From: Pseudemcibacter sp038106445
GTDB lineage: Bacteria > Pseudomonadota > Alphaproteobacteria > Sphingomonadales > Emcibacteraceae
Reading direction: 5' to 3'
Assembly: GCA_038106445.1 (NCBI GenBank)
Contig: JAYODU010000003.1
Coordinates: 124,001 to 188,000 of the forward strand
DNA length: 64,000 nucleotides
The notes beneath the pieces were generated by a model, which saw only the letters and a program-made list of their open reading frames with translations, had not been told where the DNA came from and ran no database searches. The translations under genes and the position numbers were made by a program. Shown piece after piece: positions 54,778-63,418 of the stretch (position 1 is its first letter; each line of letters starts with the position of its first letter).

Positions 54778-55077
54778 TACCGATTTTTATTTTCATCAAT
54801 TGCCAAAACCCAGATGCAGGCACTGCAAATGACTTTCTTTTTGTTGCTGCCACAAATCCTTCTTTCCGGATTTTTATTTCCGTTTCTGGGGATGCCCAGA
54901 TGGGCGCAGTATATTGGTGAAGCCCTTCCCGCGACCCATTTCATGCGTCTTATGCGCGGGATTATGCTTAAAGGGGCGGATGCAGGGGATCTTTATGCTT
55001 CATTCTGGCCACTATGGGTTATTATTTTTGTGGTAGGTATTGTCGCCATGTTCCGATACGAACGTACGCTTGATTAA
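54778..55077 (+). pseudogene. ABC-2 transporter permease, C-terminal stump
   Basis: About 100 residues starting abruptly after a TGA at 54775: FLFSSIAKTQMQALQM, then PQILLSGFLFPFLGMPRWAQ, LPATHFMRLMRGIMLKGA and a final TM with RYERTLD. This is the last quarter of a YhhJ/YbhR-type ABC permease, normally about 370 residues. The upstream part is missing, and the GGCT-like gene begins about 30 nt away on the other strand. It differs from the intact ABC-2 permease at 25.9 kb. Non-functional. Confidence 0.8.
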
Positions 55078-55136
55078 TTGGTCGCTTTTTAAAATCAGTG
55101 AGTTATAAAGAAATAAATTCACGAAGCGAGATATCA

Positions 55137-56162
55137 ATGCAAATTTCAAATATGCAAAAAGAAATTAACGAGATTCCGGAAGCTTTGGAAAGGCTGATTG
55201 AAAAAACTGAACCGGATATCGTTGATGCAGCTAATGAAATTCGTGCCATTAATCCCGGATTGGTTACGACGGTGGCAAGGGGATCATCTGATCACGCCAG
55301 TTTATACCTGAAATATGCTATTGAATGTTTTGCTGGCATTCCTGTTGCGTCCCTTGGCCCATCAGTAACATCAATATATAAAAAACAGCTTTCACTGCCG
55401 CGAAGTGTGAATATTGCCATTTCACAATCAGGGCAAAGTCCCGATATCGTTGAAACTGCAAGCATGGCGAAAAAGGGTGGGGCATTTAATATCGCAATTA
55501 CAAATAATGTTTCTTCTCCCCTGGCAAAGGAATGCAAGTATGTGTTCAATATTAATGCCGGTGAAGAAAAAAGTGTTGCCGCGACCAAAACATTTGTGAC
55601 ATCAATATTTGCCGGGCTTTTGTTATTAGCACACTGGAAACAGGATGCTGAACTTCTGCGTAGCCTTAAAGGATTTCCATTACTTGCCAACCGTGCCCTT
55701 GAATGTGATTGGTCACCGCTCTTAGTGCATTGTGAAAAACTGTCATCACTTTATGTTCTGGGTAGGGGGCCTGCCATGGCCATCGCGCTTGAGGCAGCCT
55801 TAAAGTTTAAGGAAACATGCCAAATTCATGCTGAAGCCTTTAGCTCAGCCGAAGTTATGCACGGGCCAAAATCGATCATTGGTGATGATTTTACGGTACT
55901 TGCGCTCGCTGCGCGGGACGTATCGGAAAAGTCAATAATTGATGTAGCAAATCAATTATCAACACAGGGTGCAAAAATTTATGCCACGACAGATCAGAAG
56001 ATAAAGGCTGAAAAATTACCCTTTACTGCATCCGGATATTCACTTACAGATCCACTTTTGCTTATTATAAGTTATTATAAATTTGTTGAACAATTAGCCA
56101 GAATTAAAGGATTAAACCCGGATAACCCGCCAAATTTAAAGAAAGTGACAGAAACCGTATAA
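55137..56162 (+). CDS. SIS-domain aminosugar phosphate isomerase/deaminase (GlmS C-half-like)
   Basis: About 341 aa from ATG 55137, which follows a GCGAG sequence; a GTG at 55098 and an ATG at 55152 are alternatives. Two SIS domains: ARGSSDHASLYLKYAIE and ISQSGQSPDIVETASMAKKG in the first, LGRGPAMAIALEAALKFKET and EAFSSAEVMHGP in the second. It is like the isomerase half of glucosamine-6-phosphate synthase without the glutaminase half, as in NagB-II/AgaS-type deaminases. Acts on an aminosugar phosphate in the cytoplasm. No nag genes are adjacent. Confidence 0.85.
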   Translation: MQISNMQKEINEIPEALERLIEKTEPDIVDAANEIRAINPGLVTTVARGSSDHASLYLKYAIECFAGIPVASLGPSVTSIYKKQLSLPRSVNIAISQSGQSPDIVETASMAKKGGAFNIAITNNVSSPLAKECKYVFNINAGEEKSVAATKTFVTSIFAGLLLLAHWKQDAELLRSLKGFPLLANRALECDWSPLLVHCEKLSSLYVLGRGPAMAIALEAALKFKETCQIHAEAFSSAEVMHGPKSIIGDDFTVLALAARDVSEKSIIDVANQLSTQGAKIYATTDQKIKAEKLPFTASGYSLTDPLLLIISYYKFVEQLARIKGLNPDNPPNLKKVTETV

Positions 56163-56208
56163 GGCTTTACACTGCACTTAAAATAAAATTTGGGGAAGGA
56201 AAATTACG

Positions 56209-57720
56209 ATGGGATCCATATTAAAAAATATTGTTATAATTTTTGTCATTCTTTTATCGGCTGCAATCGCTGCTGCGCAGGAAAGTGAAAGCCGTGACAG
56301 AGAAGTTCAGAACATGCCTATTCCTGATAACCCTGCCAAATTTGTCACAGAACATCAGATGCGCATCAACGGTGAAAATGTATCCTATACCGCGACAGCG
56401 CAGGAAACGCTGATGTACGACGAAAAAACCGATGAAGTTACCGGCGTCATGTGGAATGTGTCCTATGTTCGTACCGATAACGGCGCCGGTGAAAATCGTC
56501 CAGTGATGTTTATTTTTAATGGTGGTCCGGGGTCTTCTTCTGTGTGGCTTCATATGGGTGTGTTCGGCCCGAAAAGGGTGATACTTGATGATGATGCAAC
56601 CGATGACGGGGCAGCACCATTTGATCTTCGTGATAACCCGTTGAGTCTTCTTGATTTGGCAGATATGGTTATAATTGATCCTATCGGGGTTGGATATTCA
56701 CGCACATTGGGTAAATCTGATGGAAAAGATGTCTGGGGTGTGGAAGAAGATGCAAAATCCGTCGGGAATTTTATCTATCGCTGGCTTACGGAAAATAACC
56801 GCTGGCAATCACCAAAATATCTGGCTGGTGAAAGTTACGGTACAACACGTGCAGCCGCGCTGATTGGTGAACTTGAAGGCGGGTGGACGGATGTTGCCTT
56901 TAATGGTGTCATTTTAATTTCGTCAATTCTGGATTTTAATCTGGAAGATACACGGCATTCCCATATCTTTGGATATTTAAGCTATCTGCCGACAATGGCG
57001 GCAACAAGCTGGTATCATAATCTTGTGCCGAACCGTCCGGATAATATTGAGAATTTCTTAAAAGAAGTACGCACCTTTACCATTGATGAATATGCGCCGG
57101 CACTTCTTAAAGGGGCCTCACTTCCCGCCGGGGAAAGACAACGGATAATCGATAAACTTCATGAATTTACGGGGCTTTCAAAAGAATATCTGGATTTAAA
57201 TGACCTTAGGGTTACAGCAGCGCTTTATCGTAGTGAAGTAATGCGGAGCGAGCGTAAAGCTGTTGGCCGTCTTGACGGACGCTTTATCATCAATGAACGC
57301 GAAGGCAACAACCGCACTTATTCTTATGATCCATCATCCGCAGGGATTGATGCGGCCTATACGGCCGGGCTAATGCATTATATGCGTAATGATCTTGGTG
57401 TGACCGGAATTCACCGCGAATATAATATCCTTGGCGGTATTGGTCGCTGGAACTGGCCGGAAGGACGAAATGGCACCAATGTTGCGCCACTTCTTGCCCA
57501 GGGGCAGGCAGAAAACAAAGATTTGCGTATCTATGTTACCAATGGATATTACGATATGGCAACCCCGTTTCATGGTACGGAAATGACATTCAACCAGTAT
57601 GGTTTTGATATGTCACGGGTGCAAATGAGTTATTTTGAAGTGGGTCATATGATTTACATCCACGGACCGTCGTTAGAAAAAATGACCAGCGAAATGCGTG
57701 AATTTGTAAAAAACAACTAG
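56209..57720 (+). CDS. exported S10-family serine carboxypeptidase
   Basis: 503 aa with a signal peptide (IVIIFVILLSAAIAAAQ). The alpha/beta hydrolase triad is visible: S209 in AGESYGTT, D449 in TNGYYDMATP and H480 in EVGHMIYI. NGGPGSSSVWLH near residue 104 forms the oxyanion hole and binds the substrate C-terminus. It removes C-terminal amino acids from peptides in the periplasm. Its products could feed the exported aminotransferases, which is an inference. Confidence 0.9.
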   Translation: MGSILKNIVIIFVILLSAAIAAAQESESRDREVQNMPIPDNPAKFVTEHQMRINGENVSYTATAQETLMYDEKTDEVTGVMWNVSYVRTDNGAGENRPVMFIFNGGPGSSSVWLHMGVFGPKRVILDDDATDDGAAPFDLRDNPLSLLDLADMVIIDPIGVGYSRTLGKSDGKDVWGVEEDAKSVGNFIYRWLTENNRWQSPKYLAGESYGTTRAAALIGELEGGWTDVAFNGVILISSILDFNLEDTRHSHIFGYLSYLPTMAATSWYHNLVPNRPDNIENFLKEVRTFTIDEYAPALLKGASLPAGERQRIIDKLHEFTGLSKEYLDLNDLRVTAALYRSEVMRSERKAVGRLDGRFIINEREGNNRTYSYDPSSAGIDAAYTAGLMHYMRNDLGVTGIHREYNILGGIGRWNWPEGRNGTNVAPLLAQGQAENKDLRIYVTNGYYDMATPFHGTEMTFNQYGFDMSRVQMSYFEVGHMIYIHGPSLEKMTSEMREFVKNN

Positions 57721-57738
57721 CAAAATTAAGGGGGTAAC

Positions 57739-58392
57739 GTGGAAAACACAAGAAGAATGCTATTAGTGGGTATAGTTATGCCCATATTTTACTTTATCGT
57801 ATTATACGGGTTTGCACTGATTAATCCGGACTATAAAAGCTTTACACAATTTCCCAGCGAAATTGGTGCAATAGGCGCACCTTATCGATATGGGAATATA
57901 TTTAATATTTGTGTTATCATAACCGGCATGATGGGTGTAGTTGCAGGTGTGGGGCTATATCGCGGGATGATTGATTTAAGGCTTTCTGCTTTATTTGCGG
58001 TTATTTCTGCGCTTACATTGATTATGCCATCAATAAATATGATCATGTCGGGTGTATTTCCCTTACCACATGATTATCATTCATTGCTGGAAGTCATTTT
58101 CCCTGTATTTTTTGCATCACTGATGGCTGGACTGATCGCAAAGAAATTGGAGAAATCAAAAGCCGTTATATGGCTTCTTTATTTATGTTTTCCTGTCAAT
58201 ATAGTCATATTCGCCGGTGTGCCGGGACTAGGGGAATATTTGCCACTGAGCATGGTTGGTTTTTGGGCAAGTGTATGGGTCACTATAATCATGGTAATAT
58301 CCGGATATTTGTGCTGGCTGGTTCTTGAAAAAATAAAAAATTCAATTAAATTTGACCCTTCATCAATGACTGATAAAGTCACTAACAATTAA
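57739..58392 (+). CDS. DUF998-like membrane protein
   Basis: 217 aa from GTG 57739 with AGGGGG upstream. About six TM segments: residues 8-28, 52-72, 82-102, 117-135, 143-163 and 175-197. The SEIGAIGAPYRYGNIFN loop after TM1 and repeated hydrophobic helices resemble the DUF998 family, whose function is not known. 18 nt after the carboxypeptidase stop and 9 nt before the GST gene, so probably part of one transcript. Confidence 0.65.
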   Translation: MENTRRMLLVGIVMPIFYFIVLYGFALINPDYKSFTQFPSEIGAIGAPYRYGNIFNICVIITGMMGVVAGVGLYRGMIDLRLSALFAVISALTLIMPSINMIMSGVFPLPHDYHSLLEVIFPVFFASLMAGLIAKKLEKSKAVIWLLYLCFPVNIVIFAGVPGLGEYLPLSMVGFWASVWVTIIMVISGYLCWLVLEKIKNSIKFDPSSMTDKVTNN

Positions 58393-58401
58393 AGGTTTGC
58401 T

Positions 58402-59070
58402 ATGATTGATCTCTATACTGCAAGAACACCGAATGGCTTTAAAATAACAGTCATGCTCGAAGAATTGGGGCTTGATTATACCGTTCATCACCTAAAACTT
58501 ATGGAAAATGAACAAAAGGAACCATGGTTTTTGAAAATTAATCCGAATGGCAGAATCCCAGCTATTGTTGATCGGGGAAATGATGACTTTGCAGTGTTTG
58601 AAAGCGGAGCCATCATGATTTATCTTGCGGAAAAAACAGGAAAGCTGATGCCTTCGGATGAAAAAGGACGTAGCCGCGTCATGCAATGGCTTATGTTTCA
58701 AATGGGAGGGATCGGCCCGATGATGGGGCAGGCCAATGTTTTTTACCGTTATTTTCCGGAAAAATATCAACCCGCTATCGACCGTTACCAAAATGAAAGC
58801 AGGCGTCTGTTTGAAGTTCTGGACGGTCATCTGGCTCATCATGAATGGCTTGCGGATGATTATTCTATTGCAGATATCGCCAATTGGTGCTGGGTGAGGG
58901 GCCATGAATGGGGTGGTATATCGGTTGATGGGCTTGATCATTTGCAGCGCTGGATGATTGATATGGCGGCGCGCCCTGCCTGCGCCAAAGGGGTTAACAT
59001 TCCGCCAGAAGAAATAAAGCTAGACAATGACAAGCGTGCCAAAGAAATATTCAAGATGGTTCAAAAATAG
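58402..59070 (+). CDS. glutathione S-transferase
   Basis: 222 aa. N-terminal thioredoxin-like domain IDLYTARTPNGFKITVMLEEL with NPNGRIPAIVD (cis-Pro) and FESGAIMIYLAEKTGKLMP; helical C-terminal domain with WLMFQMGGIGPMMGQANVF and YSIADIANWCWVRG. Matches the Ure2p/YfcG-like class. Conjugates or reduces with glutathione in the cytoplasm. AAAGG precedes the ATG. Linked to the genes on both sides. Confidence 0.9.
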   Translation: MIDLYTARTPNGFKITVMLEELGLDYTVHHLKLMENEQKEPWFLKINPNGRIPAIVDRGNDDFAVFESGAIMIYLAEKTGKLMPSDEKGRSRVMQWLMFQMGGIGPMMGQANVFYRYFPEKYQPAIDRYQNESRRLFEVLDGHLAHHEWLADDYSIADIANWCWVRGHEWGGISVDGLDHLQRWMIDMAARPACAKGVNIPPEEIKLDNDKRAKEIFKMVQK

Positions 59071-59083
59071 AGGTAAGCAAAAA

Positions 59084-60166
59084 ATGCGTATCGTAATTAT
59101 GGCTTTTTTATTTAACCTGTGTTGTACCTATGCCGTTGCGCAGGTCACGATACCTTCGGACCAGGACCTTCAAGAACTGGATAATAAAATCGAAGCCTAT
59201 ATGGCGGAAAATAATATTCCAGGTGGTCTTATCGCTGTGGCAAGCAAGGGTGAAATACTTGCGCTTCGCACATATGGGAAATCAAATGTGGAACTGGATG
59301 TGGATGTCGCGCCGGACCATGTTTTTGAAATTGGTTCTATCAGCAAACAGTTTGTCGTTGCGGCCGCCATGATGCAGGTTGAGGAAGGAAAGCTTGATCT
59401 GAATGATCCGATCCATAAATATCTTCCGAACCTTCCCAGTGACTGGACCGGAATAACCGTAAAGCAGCTTTTTAACCACACATCCGGCATTCCCGATTAC
59501 GAGGAAATTTATACATATGATATTTACCGCCTGCGAGTAACACCGGAAGACGTGATCAAGATTGCAAATGGCCGTCCCATGGATTTTGCACCTGGACAGG
59601 GCTGGTATTATTCCAATACGGGGCATTATCTGGCTAGTATGATTGTTGAACGTGTTGATGGTATGCCGATCGGCAAGGTTTTAAAGAAAAGGATATTTGA
59701 TCCATTGGGAATGACACAAACACGTTTTGCTGACCCGGAAGCGATTATCAAAGGCCGTGTCGAAGGATACTGGGTCAATAAAAGCGGGGAACTGATTAAC
59801 CGTAATGCGACCGAAACGTCATCAACACTTGGTGCAGGTGGGCTTTTATCATCAGCGGCTGATCTTGCTAAATGGGATGCTGCACTTTATGGAAACGCGC
59901 TTTTAAGCGAAGCATCAAAGAAAACAATGTGGGAAAGCACTATTCTGCCTAATGGGACAAATACCTATTATGCTCTTGGATGGGATGTGGAGCCGGATCG
60001 TGGAATGGAAAACACCAGCCACGGCGGTCAAGTTGCCGGATTTGTTGCCTATTTCGCGCGCTATGTGGAAAAGGAGGTATCCTTCATAGTCTTCATGAAC
60101 CGGTACCGCGTCAGCAGCCGCACCGTGAAAGACATGATGCTTGATACCTTTATGCCTGATAGTTGA
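59084..60166 (+). CDS. exported serine hydrolase, beta-lactamase-fold
   Basis: 360 aa from ATG 59084, which has AGAGG upstream and opens a signal peptide (MRIVIMAFLFNLCCTYAVAQ); the longer frame from 59027 is unlikely. S85-I-S-K88 in FEIGSISKQF, Y176-S-N178 in GWYYSNTGHYL and HGGQVAGF near the end match class C beta-lactamase/esterase relatives. Acts in the periplasm; substrate unknown. Starts 13 nt after the GST stop and belongs to the same probable operon. Confidence 0.85.
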   Translation: MRIVIMAFLFNLCCTYAVAQVTIPSDQDLQELDNKIEAYMAENNIPGGLIAVASKGEILALRTYGKSNVELDVDVAPDHVFEIGSISKQFVVAAAMMQVEEGKLDLNDPIHKYLPNLPSDWTGITVKQLFNHTSGIPDYEEIYTYDIYRLRVTPEDVIKIANGRPMDFAPGQGWYYSNTGHYLASMIVERVDGMPIGKVLKKRIFDPLGMTQTRFADPEAIIKGRVEGYWVNKSGELINRNATETSSTLGAGGLLSSAADLAKWDAALYGNALLSEASKKTMWESTILPNGTNTYYALGWDVEPDRGMENTSHGGQVAGFVAYFARYVEKEVSFIVFMNRYRVSSRTVKDMMLDTFMPDS

Positions 60167-60169
60167 TCT

Positions 60170-60658
60170 TTACTCTATGATCATTTCTGCATTAGGAAGC
60201 CAGGCGAAGATTTCGATATCATACCCTTCTGTATCATAAAAATGAACGGATCTGACCGGGGTACGTGTACCGTCACTTGGCGGGGCATATATATTCACAT
60301 TATGGGATTTTAAATATTCGTACCATCTGTCCACATCTTTTGTGTAAGGAACAATGAAACTAAAGCCCATATCTTTGTTGTTCAGTTCAACATCGGGTGC
60401 AGCTGCATGATCCATAAGACCAATGGCGGCACCTGAGGTTACCTGAAATACGCGGGTAATATCACGGTGATATGATTTTTTAAGCCCCAAGATATTTACA
60501 TAAAAATCTTCGGCCGCTTCCACGTCACTATAAAAGGCGAAAGTGATCAGGCCAGACAGAGGGATATCAGTAGAAGTCTGTTGTAAAGCTGTCGGTGGCT
60601 CTTGTGCAAGAGTAGAAAATGGAACAATAAATAAGAGGACTGCCATAATATGTTTCAT
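60170..60658 (-). CDS. exported VOC/glyoxalase-superfamily protein
   Basis: 162 aa with a signal peptide (MKHIMAVLLFIVPFSTLAQ), which is unusual because most VOC enzymes are cytoplasmic. One VOC domain is visible: TFAFYSDVEAAEDFYVNILG at the start, DMGFSFIVPYTKDVDRWYEYL in the middle, VHFYDTEGYDIEIFAWLP at the end, with the His and Glu of the metal site. Role unknown. AAAGGGG precedes the ATG; 12 nt downstream of the MFS gene, on the same strand. Confidence 0.75.
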   Translation of the reverse strand: MKHIMAVLLFIVPFSTLAQEPPTALQQTSTDIPLSGLITFAFYSDVEAAEDFYVNILGLKKSYHRDITRVFQVTSGAAIGLMDHAAAPDVELNNKDMGFSFIVPYTKDVDRWYEYLKSHNVNIYAPPSDGTRTPVRSVHFYDTEGYDIEIFAWLPNAEMIIE

Positions 60659-60670
60659 TTTATTACCCCT

Positions 60671-62017
60671 TTATTCATCGTTTTTCGCGTAAACGACCTT
60701 TTTATATTCCTGCCACCCAAACCAGATCATGGTTGCTCCAATCGGCACCACAATCCCGGCTGCGATGGCCAGTGAATAGCGGATCATTTCCGTGTTTTCA
60801 TTAAACAGATATGTTGTCAATGTTCCCGGTATCACGGGCCCAAGTCCGGTTGCAACAATGCCGATGAATACAAAATAAAGCGCTGTAAACTGGCCGCGCA
60901 TCTGATTGGGCACAGACATTCTGATCATGGCAATGCCGGAAATCAGCGGAATGCCCACAAATAATTTGGCACCGATCATTACAATTGCAGCCAGAATACC
61001 AGAAGGCATCAGTGGCATGGTAACAGCAGGGATGCCAATCCCAAGGGCGGCAACAAAGGCAATGAGAAGTGCCGCATCCTTACGTCCCTGTTCAACAAGT
61101 TTTCCCATAATGTATCCACCTACAAGCAGTCCAGTGACCCCGCCAATGAGTGATGGGAGACCTGTTGCTGTAGCAGCTTCAACTTCGCTCCATCCCCATG
61201 TCCGAATGAAGAGCGAAGGATACCACACTGAATGGTACCCGATAGTCGCGATGATTGACCCTCCAAGAAAGAAATTAAGGAACAGTTTTTTGTGTTGAAC
61301 CATATATTTGAATGCATTTACAAGCGATACTTTTTCAACACTTCCGGTTGCATCAAGGGCAAGTCCTTTTCGTCTGGGCTCCACAATTTGATAAACCAGG
61401 AACGCGAGGATCAGACCAGGAAGTCCCACGATAACGAAGGTAAGTTGCCAGTATTCAAGTGTTCCGACAATTGGCCAGGTTACGGTAACATCCTTAATTT
61501 GTGAAAGTAGTAGTCCGCCACCAATCATGGCTAAGCTTGAGCCTATAAAAACACCAAGGGAATATATGCTTGATGCAAAGGGTAGTTTATCTTTTGGGAA
61601 CAGGTCGGATAGCAACGATGATGCGCTTGGTGTAAGGCTGGCTTCGCCGACACCCACGCCGATCCTGTTGATGAAAAGCTGAATAAAACTACCTGCAAGG
61701 CCGCAAAAAGCAGTCATGATGCTCCAGATAGTAATGCCTGCCGCTATCAGGTTTTTACGGTTATATCGATCCGCAGCCCAACCAAGAGGGATACCCATCA
61801 CGGTATAAAAAAGGCTGAATGCCGGGCCCATAAGCAGGCCCATTTCAAAATCGGTAATACTGAATTCCGCCTTTATGGGTTCAACCAGAAGTGAAATTAT
61901 CTCCCGGTCCAGCATGGAGAAAGTATAGCAAAACATTAGAATAATGGTAATAAACCATGCATATCCAATGCTATGATCCAGTTTTTCTTCCCCTTTGATT
62001 ATACTTTCGTTACTCAA
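60671..62017 (-). CDS. MFS transporter, paralogue A
   Basis: 448 aa from TTG 62017, chosen because GGAGG sits at the right distance; the longer frame from GTG 62029 would place that site inside the gene. Twelve TM helices. MFS marks are GIPLGWAADRYNRKNLIAAG (loop 2-3 motif A) and RIGVGVGEASLTPSASSLLS; the 'spinster-like' GEA motif is also present in paralogue B. A secondary carrier for an organic compound; substrate unknown. Begins 15 nt after paralogue B. Confidence 0.86.
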   Translation of the reverse strand: MSNESIIKGEEKLDHSIGYAWFITIILMFCYTFSMLDREIISLLVEPIKAEFSITDFEMGLLMGPAFSLFYTVMGIPLGWAADRYNRKNLIAAGITIWSIMTAFCGLAGSFIQLFINRIGVGVGEASLTPSASSLLSDLFPKDKLPFASSIYSLGVFIGSSLAMIGGGLLLSQIKDVTVTWPIVGTLEYWQLTFVIVGLPGLILAFLVYQIVEPRRKGLALDATGSVEKVSLVNAFKYMVQHKKLFLNFFLGGSIIATIGYHSVWYPSLFIRTWGWSEVEAATATGLPSLIGGVTGLLVGGYIMGKLVEQGRKDAALLIAFVAALGIGIPAVTMPLMPSGILAAIVMIGAKLFVGIPLISGIAMIRMSVPNQMRGQFTALYFVFIGIVATGLGPVIPGTLTTYLFNENTEMIRYSLAIAAGIVVPIGATMIWFGWQEYKKVVYAKNDE

Positions 62018-62032
62018 GATGGCCTCCACATA

Positions 62033-63364
62033 TTAATTGTCATCATAGACATATTTTTTATATTCGCCCCAGCTCACCCAAAGAAGGCCTGTGCTAAATG
62101 GTATTGTCATTACTGCTGAAATTGAAAGTGAATAACCGAGCGTGTCTATCGCTTCAGCAAAAATGTAAGTATTAATATATCCTGGCAAAACAGGGCCAAG
62201 TGTTGCACCAACAAGGCCAACGGCGACAAAATACATGGCCGTGAACTGTCCACGCATCTGATTGGGCACTGACATACGTATTGCGGTTGTTCCCGCGATA
62301 AGTGGCATGGCAACAAAAAATTTCACCATAGTAACACCCAGAATTGCAGCCATTGAACTGCTTAGAAGCGGCATAATCACAGCCGGAATACCAATGCCGA
62401 TTGCACTCAAAAAGGCTAGCTTGAGGGCGACATCCTTACGCCCGATCTTTGACTGGTGTGACATATAATACCCACCTAACAAAAGCCCTGCGATCCCGCC
62501 AAAAATGGTTGGCATACCCGTTGCCGGTCCTGCCTGTTCCGGCCCCCAGCCGAATGCTCGCATGAAATGTTCCGGATACCAGTAGGCCTGATACTGAATG
62601 ATCGCCACCATGGATCCGCCGATAAAAAGGCTTAAGAAAAATTTCTTGCGTTCCCACATATATGAAAACGCAGCAGAAAAAGATGCTTTTTCAATGGTGC
62701 CATTAGCATCAACGGCCATTTCCTTACGCACGGGTTCGTGAAGTGAAAAAATAACCAGTGCCAATAATATTCCCGGCGTGGCCGCAAGGATGAATACTAT
62801 CTGCCAATATTCAAGGGTGCCAAAAAAAGGCAGTGACCATGTCACATCACGCAACATACCAAGAACAATGCCGCCACCGATGCCGGCCATTCCCGCACCA
62901 ATGAAAAGCCCAATGGAATAAATGCTAAGTGCCATTGGTAATTTATTTTTGGGAAAATAATCTGAAAGCAGGGAAACCGCGCTTGGGGTAAGGACGGCCT
63001 CACCGACGCCTACACCGATACGGGCAATGAATATCTGAATGAAATTGGCGCCAAGGCCGCAAAATGCGGTCATTGCGCTCCAGAGTGCCATCCCTGCCGC
63101 AATTAACCGTGTTCTGTTATATCTGTCTGCGGCCCACCCAAGGGGGATACCCATAACCGTGTAAAAAATCGCAAAAGCCGGGCCAAGAAGCAGGCTTACC
63201 TGAAAATCAGTAAGACCAAAGCTTTCCTTGATGGGGGTAATCACCATGGAAAGAAGCTCACGATCCAGAAAAGAAAGTGCATAACCAAAACTTAGACAAA
63301 TGGCGACAGCCCAAGCGTATGTTAATGATTTTGTTTCACCCTGAGACATACTTACTGAACTCAA
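62033..63364 (-). CDS. MFS transporter, paralogue B
   Basis: 443 aa from TTG 63364 with GGGAGGG upstream. Twelve TM helices. GIPLGWAADRYNRTRLIAAG and RIGVGVGEAVLTPSAVSLLS match paralogue A almost word for word, showing a tandem duplication. It starts about 50 nt after the reductive-dehalogenase-like gene on the same strand. A shared catabolic operon with that gene is plausible, with MFS carriers importing the substrate. Confidence 0.86.
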   Translation of the reverse strand: MSSVSMSQGETKSLTYAWAVAICLSFGYALSFLDRELLSMVITPIKESFGLTDFQVSLLLGPAFAIFYTVMGIPLGWAADRYNRTRLIAAGMALWSAMTAFCGLGANFIQIFIARIGVGVGEAVLTPSAVSLLSDYFPKNKLPMALSIYSIGLFIGAGMAGIGGGIVLGMLRDVTWSLPFFGTLEYWQIVFILAATPGILLALVIFSLHEPVRKEMAVDANGTIEKASFSAAFSYMWERKKFFLSLFIGGSMVAIIQYQAYWYPEHFMRAFGWGPEQAGPATGMPTIFGGIAGLLLGGYYMSHQSKIGRKDVALKLAFLSAIGIGIPAVIMPLLSSSMAAILGVTMVKFFVAMPLIAGTTAIRMSVPNQMRGQFTAMYFVAVGLVGATLGPVLPGYINTYIFAEAIDTLGYSLSISAVMTIPFSTGLLWVSWGEYKKYVYDDN

Positions 63365-63418
63365 CTAACCCTCCCTTATTATATTTATGAAAACAGTTTA
63401 GACCTTTATTCAGCTAAT

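Noticed and set aside
52877..60166. The two serine hydrolases as antibiotic resistance beta-lactamases
   Set aside because: They share SxxK and YxN with class C relatives, but no clear KTG box is seen, and such proteins are commonly esterases or peptidases.
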